Assembly: GCA_965221755.1 (NCBI GenBank)
Contig: OZ244921.1
Coordinates: forward strand, 1,736,001-1,800,000
Direction: 5' to 3'
From: Azophilus sp965221755
GTDB taxonomy: Bacteria > Pseudomonadota > Gammaproteobacteria > Pseudomonadales > Azotimanducaceae
Length of the DNA stretch: 64,000 nt
Positions 36,728 to 45,865 of this stretch are shown here, in pieces. A program made the translations under genes and the position numbers. The notes beneath the pieces were generated by a model. The model did no database searches, was not told the origin of the DNA, and saw nothing but the letters and a program-made list of their open reading frames with translations. Numbering within the stretch: position 1 is the first letter of the stretch; each line of letters starts with the position of its first letter.

Positions 36728-37382
36728 GGATGTGCTGGCCAGCCTCAGGCTTACTGCCGCCTTGGCGGCGGCAACCAGCGTGGCGCTGCTGCTCCTCGCG
36801 CCGCCCTTGGCTTGGTGGTTGGCGCACACCCATCGGCGCGGCGCTTCGCTGGTCGAGGCGCTGGTCGCCTTGCCCTTGGTGCTGCCGCCCACGGTGCTCG
36901 GCTTCTATTTGCTGCTCGCCATGGCGGAAGATGCCTGGCTCGGTGCTAGTTGGCGCTCACTCACCGGTCAGCCCTTGGCTTTCTCTTTTAGTGGCTTGGT
37001 GCTGGCCTCCATCATCTACTCGCTGCCCTTTGTCGCCCAGCCGTTGACGGCCGCTTTTCGCAACACGCCTGCCGAGCTGCTGGACGCTGCCTCGGTCATG
37101 GGCATCGCTCCGGCAGTCCGCTTCCTGCGCCTAATGCTGCCCCTGCACTGGCGGGCGTTGGTGGTGGCCGGAGTGCTCGGCTTCGCCCACACCATCGGCG
37201 AATTCGGCATCGTGCTGATGATCGGCGGCAACATTCCCGGTGAGACTCGGGTGCTGTCCATCCTGCTGTTCGACCAAGTGGAGTCGCTGGACTACGCAAG
37301 CGCCCATTCCACCGCCGCCATTTTGCTGGCCGCCTCCCTCACGGCGCTGACGCTCACCTACGGCACCTTGCGGCGGCCATGA
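36720..37382 (+). CDS. modB: molybdate ABC transporter permease
   Basis: A 220-residue permease with about five membrane segments and the EAA-loop region (NTPAELLDAASVMGIAPAVR) that contacts the ATPase. FAHTIGEFGIVLMIGGNIPG is characteristic of ModB. It overlaps modA by 8 bases and modC by 4. Confidence 0.94.
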   Translation: MAEDVLASLRLTAALAAATSVALLLLAPPLAWWLAHTHRRGASLVEALVALPLVLPPTVLGFYLLLAMAEDAWLGASWRSLTGQPLAFSFSGLVLASIIYSLPFVAQPLTAAFRNTPAELLDAASVMGIAPAVRFLRLMLPLHWRALVVAGVLGFAHTIGEFGIVLMIGGNIPGETRVLSILLFDQVESLDYASAHSTAAILLAASLTALTLTYGTLRRP

Positions 37383-38425
37383 GCCTGAGTTTGAAAGGCC
37401 GCTTCGCGCCAACCGGCGGCTTTGAGCTCAAGGTCGATCTGGAGCTGCCCAGCAGCGGCGTCACCAGCGTGATCGGCGTCTCCGGCTCCGGCAAGTCCAC
37501 CCTGCTGAGGTTGATTGCCGGGCTAAACCGTTCGCCGGGCTTCCGGGTGATGATGGACGGCCGAGACTGGAGCGCCCTGCCCGCCCACCGACGCCCCATC
37601 AGCATGACGCTGCAGCAGCCGGCGCTCTTCCCCCATTTGACGGTGGCCGGCAATCTGCGCGCCGTGCCGGGCGGCAGCCGGTTCGATGAAGCGGTGAGCC
37701 GATTCGGCTTGGAAGACCTGCTCGAACGCAAGCCCGCCGCGCTTTCCGGGGGCCAGCAGCAGCGGGCCGCCTTGGCTCGCGCCTATCTCAAGCCCGCCGC
37801 GCTTTGGCTGCTCGACGAGCCCCTCTCGGCGCTCGATGCCATGGCCCGGGCGCGGCTGGCGCCGATGCTCGGCGAACTGTGCCGAACCTTGGGCAAGCCG
37901 GTGATCTACGTCACCCACGCGCTCAGCGAGGTGGTGCAAATCGCGGACCATCTGGTGATTCTGGAAGCCGGGCGGGTGATTGGCGCCGGCCCGCCCGGCA
38001 AGGTCGCCGCCGAATTGGACCATCCCCTGTCGCCAATGATCGACACCGGCGCCATCCTCGCCGTTGAATTTGACGCCTACGACAAAGCCCACGATCTCAG
38101 CGCCTTGCGCATCGGCAACCAGACGCTGCGGGTGCGGGGCAACCTGAGCCAAGCGCCATCGCCCTTGCGCGTGCAGATTCCGGCCCGCGACGTCGCCCTG
38201 GCCTTGGAACGTCCGCTGGGCACCAGCATCCTGAATTGTCTGGCGGTCACCCTCACCAGCTTGGACCCGACGCCGGACGGCGCGGTGTTCGCGGAGCTCG
38301 ATTGCGCCGGACAGCCGTTGCGAGCCCGCATCACGCGCCTGTCCCAAGACAGCCTGCAGCTCGTTCCCGGCATGGCGCTGCACGCCTTGGTCAAGTCGGT
38401 GGCGCTGGATGTGCGGGGCGATTGA
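37379..38425 (+). CDS. modC: molybdate ABC transporter ATP-binding protein
   Basis: 348 residues: Walker A (GVSGSGKSTLLRLIAGL), signature LSGGQQQRAALARAYL, Walker B (LWLLDEPLSALD), the switch His (VIYVTHALSE), and a C-terminal TOBE domain (about 280-345) that senses oxyanion. It is the last gene of modABC, coupled to modB by an ATGA overlap. Confidence 0.95.
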   Translation: MSLSLKGRFAPTGGFELKVDLELPSSGVTSVIGVSGSGKSTLLRLIAGLNRSPGFRVMMDGRDWSALPAHRRPISMTLQQPALFPHLTVAGNLRAVPGGSRFDEAVSRFGLEDLLERKPAALSGGQQQRAALARAYLKPAALWLLDEPLSALDAMARARLAPMLGELCRTLGKPVIYVTHALSEVVQIADHLVILEAGRVIGAGPPGKVAAELDHPLSPMIDTGAILAVEFDAYDKAHDLSALRIGNQTLRVRGNLSQAPSPLRVQIPARDVALALERPLGTSILNCLAVTLTSLDPTPDGAVFAELDCAGQPLRARITRLSQDSLQLVPGMALHALVKSVALDVRGD

Positions 38426-38455
38426 GCGCAACTGCTGAGCAGGCCACAACGAAAG

Positions 38456-38480
38456 GTAGTGGCTCAGTTTCAATTTCCGC
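38456..38480 (-). repeat. short dispersed segment, copy b
   Basis: The reverse complement matches the 23541 and 45773 segments around CAAACTGAGCCACTGCC, here with CTACC at the end. It lies in the gap after modC. Confidence 0.5.
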
Positions 38481-38555
38481 CGCCGCAAAGGCCGTGCCCG
38501 CGTTGGGCGGCGGCATGGCGGTGCCGGGGAACAAATCCGTCCAAGGCCGGTACAC

Positions 38556-38652
38556 TGTGCGGGCTCAGAAACATCTCGGCACCTGACCCACGCAACAGGC
38601 GCAGAGTTTCGCGGTAAGCGAAACTCCAACGCGCCCGCTCCGCGGGCGCGCA
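38556..38652 (+). repeat. R-element copy 5 (tail + two hairpins)
   Basis: TGTGCGGGCTCAGAAACATC, CACCTGAC, then hairpin GAGTTTCG/CGAAACTC and hairpin CGCCCGCTCCGCGGGCG. Same order and orientation as copy 2, again just upstream of a gene for a protein with coiled-coil character. Confidence 0.83.
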
Positions 38653-38716
38653 GGCGCGCGCACGCCAGCGTGATGTAGGATACACTCAAACCCAGACCGG
38701 CAGGGAGGCTTCCGCC

Positions 38717-39229
38717 ATGACCGACGAGGAACTGGAGGCGCTGGTTGCCGGCCTGGCCGCCGCGCAGGACCGCACCGACGCCCAGCTGGCGAAGACCGAC
38801 GCCAAGGTGGACAGGCTGGCGGAGATGCACGGCGGCGTCGGCAACAGCCTGGGCGCGGTGGCCGAGGAGTTCTACCACAACAGCCTCAAGGCCAACCCGG
38901 TGCCGGCCGGGATGCGCTTCGACTTCATCGACAGGAACGTCACGCGCAGCCATGCCGGCCTGGAGGACGAGTTCGACCTGCTGCCGGTGAACGGCCGGGA
39001 GGCGTTCGTGGTGGAGGTGAAGCACAAAGCGCGCGGGAGCGACCTGGCGCGCCTGCTCGACGGGAAGGCGCCCAACTTCCGGCGCCTGTTTCCCGAGCAC
39101 GCCGGCCGTCGGCAGCGGTTCGCCCTGGCCGCCTTCCACATCCGCGACGATCTCAGGAAGGCGGCCCCGGCCCGGGGCGTGACCGTGCTGCAGCGCCGAG
39201 GCGACGTGATCGAAACCCTCGCCGCCTGA
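38717..39229 (+). CDS. PD-(D/E)XK-like nuclease-fold protein with N-terminal coiled coil
   Basis: 170 residues. Residues 1-40 are an amphipathic repeat (DRTDAQLAKTDAKVDRLAEM). The C-terminal part contains EDEFDLLPVNGREAFVVEVK, spacing an acidic residue before an ExK as in PD-(D/E)XK folds; this resembles DUF3782-type proteins. Catalytic activity is unproven. It is the first gene of a very GC-rich, CTG/GCG-codon-rich block that continues through the giant surface protein. Confidence 0.65.
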   Translation: MTDEELEALVAGLAAAQDRTDAQLAKTDAKVDRLAEMHGGVGNSLGAVAEEFYHNSLKANPVPAGMRFDFIDRNVTRSHAGLEDEFDLLPVNGREAFVVEVKHKARGSDLARLLDGKAPNFRRLFPEHAGRRQRFALAAFHIRDDLRKAAPARGVTVLQRRGDVIETLAA

Positions 39230-39357
39230 GGCGGGCGGGCGGCGCGAGCCGCCGCCGGCGCCCGCTCGGTCCCCCGCGCTCGGCTTGTGGTAAGCTACGC
39301 TCCTGATCGAAAGCCCCGGAGGCGCCAGAACGGCCATGTCAAGAAACAAATCCATCA

Positions 39358-42300
39358 ATGCCTTGGCCGGAACATTGCCGCGGGCGCGGCATCCGGCATC
39401 CGTCCGGCCTTCCGCCCGCGTCGTCGCCTCACCCCCCCCCCCCCCGAAATGCGCGGCCTGAGGGGCCGCCGGGGCCGTTAGCCCGCCATCCGCGCCGCGG
39501 CCTCCGCCCGACCCTCGCCGCCGCCCTGCTCGCCCTGCCGCTGCTGGCCGTCCTCGCGCCGTCCGCGCAGGCGCAGACCACGACCTTGTCCGCCATGGCC
39601 GACGACAGCCAAGCCGTCGCCCAGGAAAATCCCGACTCTACACCCGCCTTGCTCTTTGCGCAGGCGACGCCGGCGGCGGCGAGTGTGCCGCTCAGGAACT
39701 GCTTCACCAGCTCCCTGTCGACCCCCAGCTTCCAGCTGAGACGGGGATTCAGCACCCCAACGCTCGATGCCGACGGCTGCGTCGATCTGACGAGCGATAC
39801 TGCAACCATAAGACGCATACTCAGCTTTATTATCGCCGGAACAGTGGACACCACCGACGAGCCCGACGAGTTGGTGACGCTGACGATCAGCGAGGATCCC
39901 GACAACCCGCTCCCGGCCGGGTTCAGCATCGACTCCAATGCCAACAGCGCCTTCGTCACCATCCGCGACGACGATCCGACCCTGGTCGAACTCGCCCGCG
40001 CGGGCACGGGCGCGGTGCGCGAGGGCGGAACGGTCGAGTTCACGGTGACGCTGGGCCGCGACCTCGTGGCGGGCGAGGCGATCGATGTGCCGTTGTCGAT
40101 CGGCGGGACGGATGTGGACACGGACGACTGGAGCCTGGCGCTGAAGACCGGGGCGGGGCTGAACACGGGCGTGGCGCTGAGCGGCGAGACCACGGCGACG
40201 CCGCAGCTGGCCTTTTCGGGGGCGGCGGCGCGGACTGCGACGCTGACGCTGACGGCCCTGCTCGACGACGACGCCGGCGCGGAGACGCTGGTGGTCGCGC
40301 TCGGGCCGGACGATGCGACGGCGAACGGCTTCGACCGGGACGGGCTCGCGACCAACGTGGGCGGCGGGGCCGATCCATCGCCGACCGCCAATCGCTTCGA
40401 GGTGACGGTGAACGACCCGCCTGCCCCGGCCGCGCCCGCGGGCCTCTCGGCCGCGGCGGGCGACGGCCGGGCCGTCCTGAGTTGGACCGACCCCTCCAAC
40501 GCCGCGATCGGCGGCTACGAGTTCCGCCAGCGCACCCCGCCGGACACCGGCGCCTGGGGGAGCTGGACGGCCATCGCCAGCAGCACCGCCGCCACCACCA
40601 CCCACACGGTGACGGGCCTGACCAACGGCACCGCCTACGGCTTTGAGGTGCGCGCGGTGTCCGGGGGGGTGGCCGGCGCGGCCTCGTCCGAGGCGACGGC
40701 CACGCCGGCGGCCGCCACCGCCGGCGTGGCCACGGCGACGACCGACGGGGAGGCCACCGAGGGCAGCATCACAGACACGGCGACCTTCACGGTGGTGCTG
40801 AACACCCAGCCGTCTGGAGGCGTCGCGGTCGCCGTCACCGCGCCCGCCGGGCTGGAGCTCTCTACAGGCAGCACGTTCGCCAGCAGCGCGCAGATCGGTT
40901 TCACCAACTCCTTCTGGAGCACGCCGCAGACGGTGACGGTGCGCGCCACCGACGACAGCACGGACAGCCCGCTCGGCCGGGAACTGTCTGTCACCTACAC
41001 CACATCCTCCCAGGACAGCAATTACCGCACCTTCAGCGGCACGGCGGCCACCGTCACGGTGGTGGACAACGACCCGACCACGGTGACCCTGGCGGGGAGT
41101 GCCGGGGATGTCGTGGAGGGCGGGACGAAGACCTTCACCATCACCCTGAACCGGGGCCTGGTGAACGGCGAGACGCTGCCGGTGCCCCTGACCTTCGGCG
41201 GCGAGGCGACCCGGGGCACGGACTACACGACGGCGTGCCCGACGACGCTGCCGACCGGGGTGACCTGCGCGAACCTTGATTCCGGCAATGCGATGGTGAC
41301 CTTCACCGGGCCGAGCACCGGCACCACGGCCGACTCGGTCACGCTGACCCTGAGCGCCACCACCGACAGCACCGCTGAGTCGGGCGGCGAGACGGTGGTC
41401 ATCGGCCTCGGCACGCTGGACGCGAGCTCCGGCACCGGCCTCGGCGGCGGCGCGTCCGGCGCCGACAGCCTGGCGGACTTCAGCATCACCGATCCGGACA
41501 CGGGCGTGCCGACGGTGGAGATCACCGGGGTGCCGGACAGGATCAGCGGCACGGGCGACATCACCGCGACGTTCACCTTCTCGGAGGATGTCACGGGTTT
41601 CGTGACCGACGACGTGACGGTCACCGGCGGCACGAAGGGCACGTTCACGGCGACGAGCGCGACCGTCTATACGCTCGCGGTCACTCCCGACGGCGGCGCG
41701 GACGTGGTGGTGACGGTGGCCGCGAATGCCGCCACCGACGGCACGAACACCGGTCCTGCGAGCGCGGAGACGGCGACCGCGGTGTGGACCGCCCTGGTGT
41801 TCAGTTCGGCCGCGGTGACGGTGGTCGAGGAGGCGAGCGCGACCTACACGGTGGCGCTCTCGAGCCGGCCCGACGGGAACGTGACGGTGACGGTCGGGGG
41901 GGCGAGCGGCGAGGTGACGTTCGACACCGACTCCGCCACGCCCGGCACCCAGACCACCGCCCTGACCTTCAGCACGACCAATTGGAGCGCGCCGCGGACG
42001 GTGACGGTGCTGGCGGCGGCCGACAACGACACCGCGAACGACACCGCGACGCTGACGCACACGGCGGCGGGCGGCGGCTACGGCTCGGTCACGGGCAGCG
42101 TGGCGGTGACCGTCACCGACAACGACGCGCCGGGCCTGGTCCTCGACCCGGCTTCGCTGACGGTGGCCGAGGGCGCCAGCGCGACCTACACGGTGGCGCT
42201 GGCCACCGAGCCCACCGGCAACGTGACGGTGACGGTGGCGGGGGCGAGCGGCGAGGTGACGTTCGACACCGACGCCACCGCGAACGGCGACCAGAGCACG

Positions 42301-43800
42301 CTGACGTTCACGACGGGCACCTGGAGCACGGCGCAAACGGTGACGGTGTCGGCGGGGCAGGACAACGACACGGCGGACGACAGCGCGACGCTGACCCACG
42401 GCGCGTCGGGCGGCGGCTACGGCTCGGTCACGGGCAGCGTGGCGGTGACGGTGGCCGACGACGACGCGCCGGCCGCGGCGGCGCCGGCGGCGCCCACGGG
42501 CCTCGCCGCCGCGGCGGGCGACGGCCGGGCGGTCCTGAGTTGGAACGCCCCCGCCTCCGACGAAATCACCAAGTGGCAGTACCAGCTTCTCGAGGGCACC
42601 CGCTGGAGGGACATCCCCGAAAGCGACGCGACGACCCGGAGCCACACGGTCACCGGCCTCGTCAACGGCTTGACCTACAACATCCGCGTGCGGGCGGTGG
42701 CCGGCGCCGTGAACGGCCGGCCGTCGGCGCCGGTGGGCGTGAGACCCCTGTTCGGCGTGGCGGTGCTGTCCCCGACATCCCTGACGGTGGCCGAGGGCGG
42801 CACCGCTACCTACACGGTGCGGTTGAGCGCCGAACCCAGAGGCGAGCCAAATACCTACGTATTGGTGGGCATAAGTTCCAACAACAGCGACGTCACCGTC
42901 TCCCCCGCGGATCTGGACTTCCCCGTCAACGACTGGGCAACCCCTCAGACCGTCACGGTTTCGGCCTCCCAAGACACCGATGCCGTCCATGACCGGGCGA
43001 CGCTGAGCCATTCCGTCCTGGGCGGTGGCTACACGCTGGGCAGCGGCCCCGACTTGAATCTGGTCGTCAACGATGACGAAAGCGGCACTCCGCCGCCGGC
43101 CCCAACGCCAATTCCGGTCCAGCCGCCGCAGAGCACGCCGACGGCGAGCTTCGCGAGCGCGTCGTCCAGTGCCGGCGAGGGCGCGGGCACCCGCGACGTG
43201 GCGGTGAGCCTCTCCTCGGCGCCGCCATCCACCATCACGCTGAACTACATGGTGGGTGGCTCGGCAACGCCGGGCGCGGACTACGACGCGCTCCCGGGCA
43301 CCGTATCGGTTCCGAACGGCGCGACGAGCGTGAATGTTCCCGTGCGGATCACCGACGACGCCGAGGATGAAGCCGACGAGACCGTGGTGCTGACGCTGAC
43401 CAGCGGCTCGGGCTACACGGTGGGTTCGCGCAGGGTGCATACGCTGACCATCACCGACAATGACGGTGTGCCGTCACCGCCCCCTGCGGCCCAGCCCTCC
43501 GGCGGCGGCGGAGGAGGAGGAGGCGGCTCCGGCGGGGGCCAGCGGCCGGAGGTGGCGGCCGAGCTGGAGGCGCGCTCGGTGCCCTCGGGCGGGGCGCTGG
43601 CGCTGGACCTGTCGGCGGCCTTCCGCAGCCCGGGCGGCGGCGCGCTGTCCTTCACGGCCACGTCGTCGGAGCCGGCGGTGGCGTCCGTCACCGTCGAGGG
43701 CGCGGCCCTCACCGTGCGCGGGCTGCTGCCGGGCGTGCGGAGATCGCCGTCACCGCCACGGACGGGGCCGGGCGCTCGATCAGCCAGCGCTTCGCGCTGA
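39358..43800 (+). CDS. giant Calx-beta/FnIII surface protein, N-terminal part (to frameshift)
   Basis: 1,480 codons. After a C14 tract at codons 25-30 comes a signal peptide (LRPTLAAALLALPLLAVLAP, cleavage near SAQAQ), then Calx-beta modules, an FnIII module (about residues 360-450), Ig-like modules, further Calx-beta repeats (VTVVEEASATYTVALS, YGSVTGSVAVTVTDND), a second FnIII near 1045 and another Calx-beta before a Gly-rich linker. ATG 39358 is the first in-frame ATG of this assembly; ATG 39336 (MSRNKSINALAGTLPR) has a better GGAGG upstream but is out of frame by one base of the tract. The frame is lost at about 43737; the product is likely exported and adhesive. Confidence 0.82.
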   Translation: MPWPEHCRGRGIRHPSGLPPASSPHPPPPRNARPEGPPGPLARHPRRGLRPTLAAALLALPLLAVLAPSAQAQTTTLSAMADDSQAVAQENPDSTPALLFAQATPAAASVPLRNCFTSSLSTPSFQLRRGFSTPTLDADGCVDLTSDTATIRRILSFIIAGTVDTTDEPDELVTLTISEDPDNPLPAGFSIDSNANSAFVTIRDDDPTLVELARAGTGAVREGGTVEFTVTLGRDLVAGEAIDVPLSIGGTDVDTDDWSLALKTGAGLNTGVALSGETTATPQLAFSGAAARTATLTLTALLDDDAGAETLVVALGPDDATANGFDRDGLATNVGGGADPSPTANRFEVTVNDPPAPAAPAGLSAAAGDGRAVLSWTDPSNAAIGGYEFRQRTPPDTGAWGSWTAIASSTAATTTHTVTGLTNGTAYGFEVRAVSGGVAGAASSEATATPAAATAGVATATTDGEATEGSITDTATFTVVLNTQPSGGVAVAVTAPAGLELSTGSTFASSAQIGFTNSFWSTPQTVTVRATDDSTDSPLGRELSVTYTTSSQDSNYRTFSGTAATVTVVDNDPTTVTLAGSAGDVVEGGTKTFTITLNRGLVNGETLPVPLTFGGEATRGTDYTTACPTTLPTGVTCANLDSGNAMVTFTGPSTGTTADSVTLTLSATTDSTAESGGETVVIGLGTLDASSGTGLGGGASGADSLADFSITDPDTGVPTVEITGVPDRISGTGDITATFTFSEDVTGFVTDDVTVTGGTKGTFTATSATVYTLAVTPDGGADVVVTVAANAATDGTNTGPASAETATAVWTALVFSSAAVTVVEEASATYTVALSSRPDGNVTVTVGGASGEVTFDTDSATPGTQTTALTFSTTNWSAPRTVTVLAAADNDTANDTATLTHTAAGGGYGSVTGSVAVTVTDNDAPGLVLDPASLTVAEGASATYTVALATEPTGNVTVTVAGASGEVTFDTDATANGDQSTLTFTTGTWSTAQTVTVSAGQDNDTADDSATLTHGASGGGYGSVTGSVAVTVADDDAPAAAAPAAPTGLAAAAGDGRAVLSWNAPASDEITKWQYQLLEGTRWRDIPESDATTRSHTVTGLVNGLTYNIRVRAVAGAVNGRPSAPVGVRPLFGVAVLSPTSLTVAEGGTATYTVRLSAEPRGEPNTYVLVGISSNNSDVTVSPADLDFPVNDWATPQTVTVSASQDTDAVHDRATLSHSVLGGGYTLGSGPDLNLVVNDDESGTPPPAPTPIPVQPPQSTPTASFASASSSAGEGAGTRDVAVSLSSAPPSTITLNYMVGGSATPGADYDALPGTVSVPNGATSVNVPVRITDDAEDEADETVVLTLTSGSGYTVGSRRVHTLTITDNDGVPSPPPAAQPSGGGGGGGGGSGGGQRPEVAAELEARSVPSGGALALDLSAAFRSPGGGALSFTATSSEPAVASVTVEGAALTVRGLLPGVRRSPSPPRTGPGARSASASR
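39432..39445 (+). repeat. C14 homopolymer near the 5' end of the giant gene
   Basis: Fourteen consecutive C. Every in-frame start for the signal peptide and body lies upstream of it, so a one-base change in tract length switches which start codon is productive. With C13, ATG 39336 would be in frame. This is the classic layout of a slipped-strand phase-variation switch, or alternatively a homopolymer length error. Confidence 0.9.
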
Positions 43801-43802
43801 CG

Positions 43803-45542
43803 GTGACGGCGCCCGAGGCGGCCTGGTACCTGCCGCCGGCCGCGGACCCGTTCCTGCAGGGGTTCGTGCGGGTGGTCAACCACTCCGCCGCCGCCGGCGA
43901 GGTGGCGGTGACGGCCGTCGACGACGCCGGGCGTCAATACGCCCCGCTGACCCTGCGCCTCGGCCCCCGCGCCGCCGCCCACTTCAACTCGGACGACCTG
44001 GAGGCCGGCAACGCCGCCAAGGGCCTGTCCGGCGGCGTCGGCCCCGGCGCCGGCGGCTGGCGGCTGTCGTTCGGCGGCGGGGGCCTGGACGCGGAGGCGA
44101 TCGGCCTGCTGCGGACCGCCGACGGGTTCGTGACGGCGATGGCCGCGACGGCGCCCAGGGGCGCGGACGGCGCGCTGCGGCTGCTGACGTTCAACCCGGC
44201 CGGCAACACGAACCAGGCCAGCCGCCTGCGGCTGGTCAACCCGACGGACGCCGAGGCGCGGGCGACGGTGACGGGCACCGACGACTCGGGCGCCTCGCCG
44301 GGCTCGCCGGTGGCGCTGACGCTGCCGGCGGGCGCCGCCTGCGAGGTTGGCGCGGCGGCGCTGGAGTCCGGGCGCGGCCTGGCCTGCGGGGCGCCGCAGG
44401 CGGGGCTCGGCGACGGCGCGGGCAAGTGGCGGCTGTCCATCGCCTCCGAGGCGCCCTTGGCGGCGATGGGGCTGCTGTCGAGCCCGGGCGGGCACCTGAC
44501 CAACCTGTCGGCGGCGCTGCCCGAAGGCGCGGGCGGCGTTCGGCGCGTTCCGCTGTTCCCGTCCGCCTCGGACCCGCGCGGGCGGCAGGGCTTCGTCCGG
44601 GTGGCGAACCGCTCGGGCCGCGCCGGCACGGTGGCCGTGCGGGCGTTCGACGACGGCGGCCGGGTGCGGGAGCGGCTGTCGCTGCGGCTGGGCGCGCGCC
44701 AGGCGCGGCAGTTCAACTCCGACGACCTGGAGCTGGGCGCCCCGGCCAAGGGCCTGTCCGGCCGCACGGGGTCGGGGACCGGCGCCTGGCGGCTGGAGCT
44801 GTCGAGCGCGGACCTCGACTTCGAGGCCGGCGCCTACGTGCGCCACGCGGACGGCTTCCTGACGGCGATGCCGGCGGCGGCGCCGTCGCAGGACGGCGTC
44901 CACCGGGTGGCGACGTTCAACCCGGGCGGCAACGCCAACCAGGCGAGCCGCCTGCGGCTGGTGAACTGGGGCCCGCGGGCGGCGACGGCGACGGTGACGG
45001 GCGCGGACGACCGCGGGGTCCGCCTAGGCGCCCCGGTGGAGGTTTCGGTCCCGGCGGGTTCGGCGGTCGAGCTGGCGGCGGCCGAGCTGGAGTCCGGGGA
45101 GGCGGCGGCGATCGCCTCGGGGGCGCTGGGCGACGGCGCCGGCAAGTGGCGGCTGCGGGTGGCGTCGGACGCCGACCTGTCGGTGATGAGCCTGGTGTCG
45201 AGCCCCATGGGGCGGCTGGCGAACTGGTCGGGGGCGGACGAATCGCGGGGCGCGCCGCCGCTGCCGTCGCTGCCCGCGCCGCCGGCCTCGGTGCGGCTGG
45301 AGGACGCCGGCGGGCGCCGGGTCCGGGGCGAATGGGACGCGGTGCCGGGGATGCGCTACGGGGTGGAGCTGCTGCTCGACGGCGCCCCCCTGGAGGGCCG
45401 CTCGCTGGCGCGCGCGGCGCGCACGTCGTTCCGCTGGTCGGGGCTGGCCCCCGGCGCCTACGCGCTGCGCGTGCGCTCGGTGGACGCCGACGGCAAGGCC
45501 GGCCCCTGGAGCCCGCCCACCGACGAGGTCGTGATCGACTGA
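43803..45542 (+). CDS. giant surface protein, C-terminal part (after frameshift)
   Basis: A frame of 579 codons that continues the upstream protein: reading the second frame from about 43737 gives EIAVTATDGAGRSISQRFAL, directly continuing LLPGV of the first. One missing base at GGGCGTGCGGAG would explain the break. It contains four modules of about 140 residues in A-B-A-B order, marked by FNSDDLE and NQASRLRLVN, then a final FnIII domain (about 485-579). No sortase, autotransporter or type I signal is evident. If translated alone its ATG has no strong ribosome-binding sequence. Confidence 0.8.
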   Translation: MTAPEAAWYLPPAADPFLQGFVRVVNHSAAAGEVAVTAVDDAGRQYAPLTLRLGPRAAAHFNSDDLEAGNAAKGLSGGVGPGAGGWRLSFGGGGLDAEAIGLLRTADGFVTAMAATAPRGADGALRLLTFNPAGNTNQASRLRLVNPTDAEARATVTGTDDSGASPGSPVALTLPAGAACEVGAAALESGRGLACGAPQAGLGDGAGKWRLSIASEAPLAAMGLLSSPGGHLTNLSAALPEGAGGVRRVPLFPSASDPRGRQGFVRVANRSGRAGTVAVRAFDDGGRVRERLSLRLGARQARQFNSDDLELGAPAKGLSGRTGSGTGAWRLELSSADLDFEAGAYVRHADGFLTAMPAAAPSQDGVHRVATFNPGGNANQASRLRLVNWGPRAATATVTGADDRGVRLGAPVEVSVPAGSAVELAAAELESGEAAAIASGALGDGAGKWRLRVASDADLSVMSLVSSPMGRLANWSGADESRGAPPLPSLPAPPASVRLEDAGGRRVRGEWDAVPGMRYGVELLLDGAPLEGRSLARAARTSFRWSGLAPGAYALRVRSVDADGKAGPWSPPTDEVVID

Positions 45543-45799
45543 GGCCGCCGCCCGGACGCCCCGCCGCCGGCCGGGCCAGCCTCTCCGTCGGGTTCGGCGG
45601 CGGGACGCGGCGCGGGCTGACGCGACCGGGGCCTCCGGAACCCTGCCGGGGGCGCAACGTCAAGCGCCGCCGACCGCCGGGCAACGGAACCCGACCGGAG
45701 GAGGCATGCAGTCCGCAAGGGAAGGGCATGCGTTCAAGCCGGGACGCCGCCAAGCCCGCAAAGGAAAACAGCCATTCCAAACTGAGCCACTGCCCAAAG
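45543..45799. other. gap after the giant gene
   Basis: No supported gene. A short frame from ATG 45706 (MQSAREGHAFKPGRRQARKG) has a GGAGGAGG upstream but only about 35 codons and no family match. The last 27 bases contain copy c of the CAAACTGAGCCACTGCC segment. Confidence 0.4.
45773..45794 (+). repeat. short dispersed segment, copy c
   Basis: CATTCCAAACTGAGCCACTG then CCC, matching 23541-23563 and, inverted, 38456-38480. It ends 6 bases before the fic upstream palindrome. Confidence 0.5.
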
Positions 45800-45828
45800 A
45801 AATACTAATTTGACATAAATTAGTATTT
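45800..45828. promoter_or_regulatory. upstream palindrome of fic
   Basis: AAATACTAATTT, GACAT, AAATTAGTATTT: perfect 12-bp arms around a 5-base centre, strongly AT-rich in a GC-rich region. It lies 38 bases before the fic start, at an operator or promoter position. A related palindrome with the same GACAT centre spans the fic stop codon. Confidence 0.75.
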
Positions 45829-45865
45829 AATTTAGGGTTAGCTCTTTCATCGCAGTGCCGCAGCG

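Noticed and set aside
39478..43440. Open frame of 1,320 codons on the minus strand opposite the giant protein gene
   Set aside because: It is rich in Arg/His/Gly/Ala with no domain pattern, mirrors the repeats of the sense gene, and is explained by very high GC suppressing stop codons.
43413..44903. 496-codon minus-strand frame across the giant gene's frameshift
   Set aside because: Arg/Gly/Ala-rich shadow of a GC-rich coding strand; the sense strand has clear domains.
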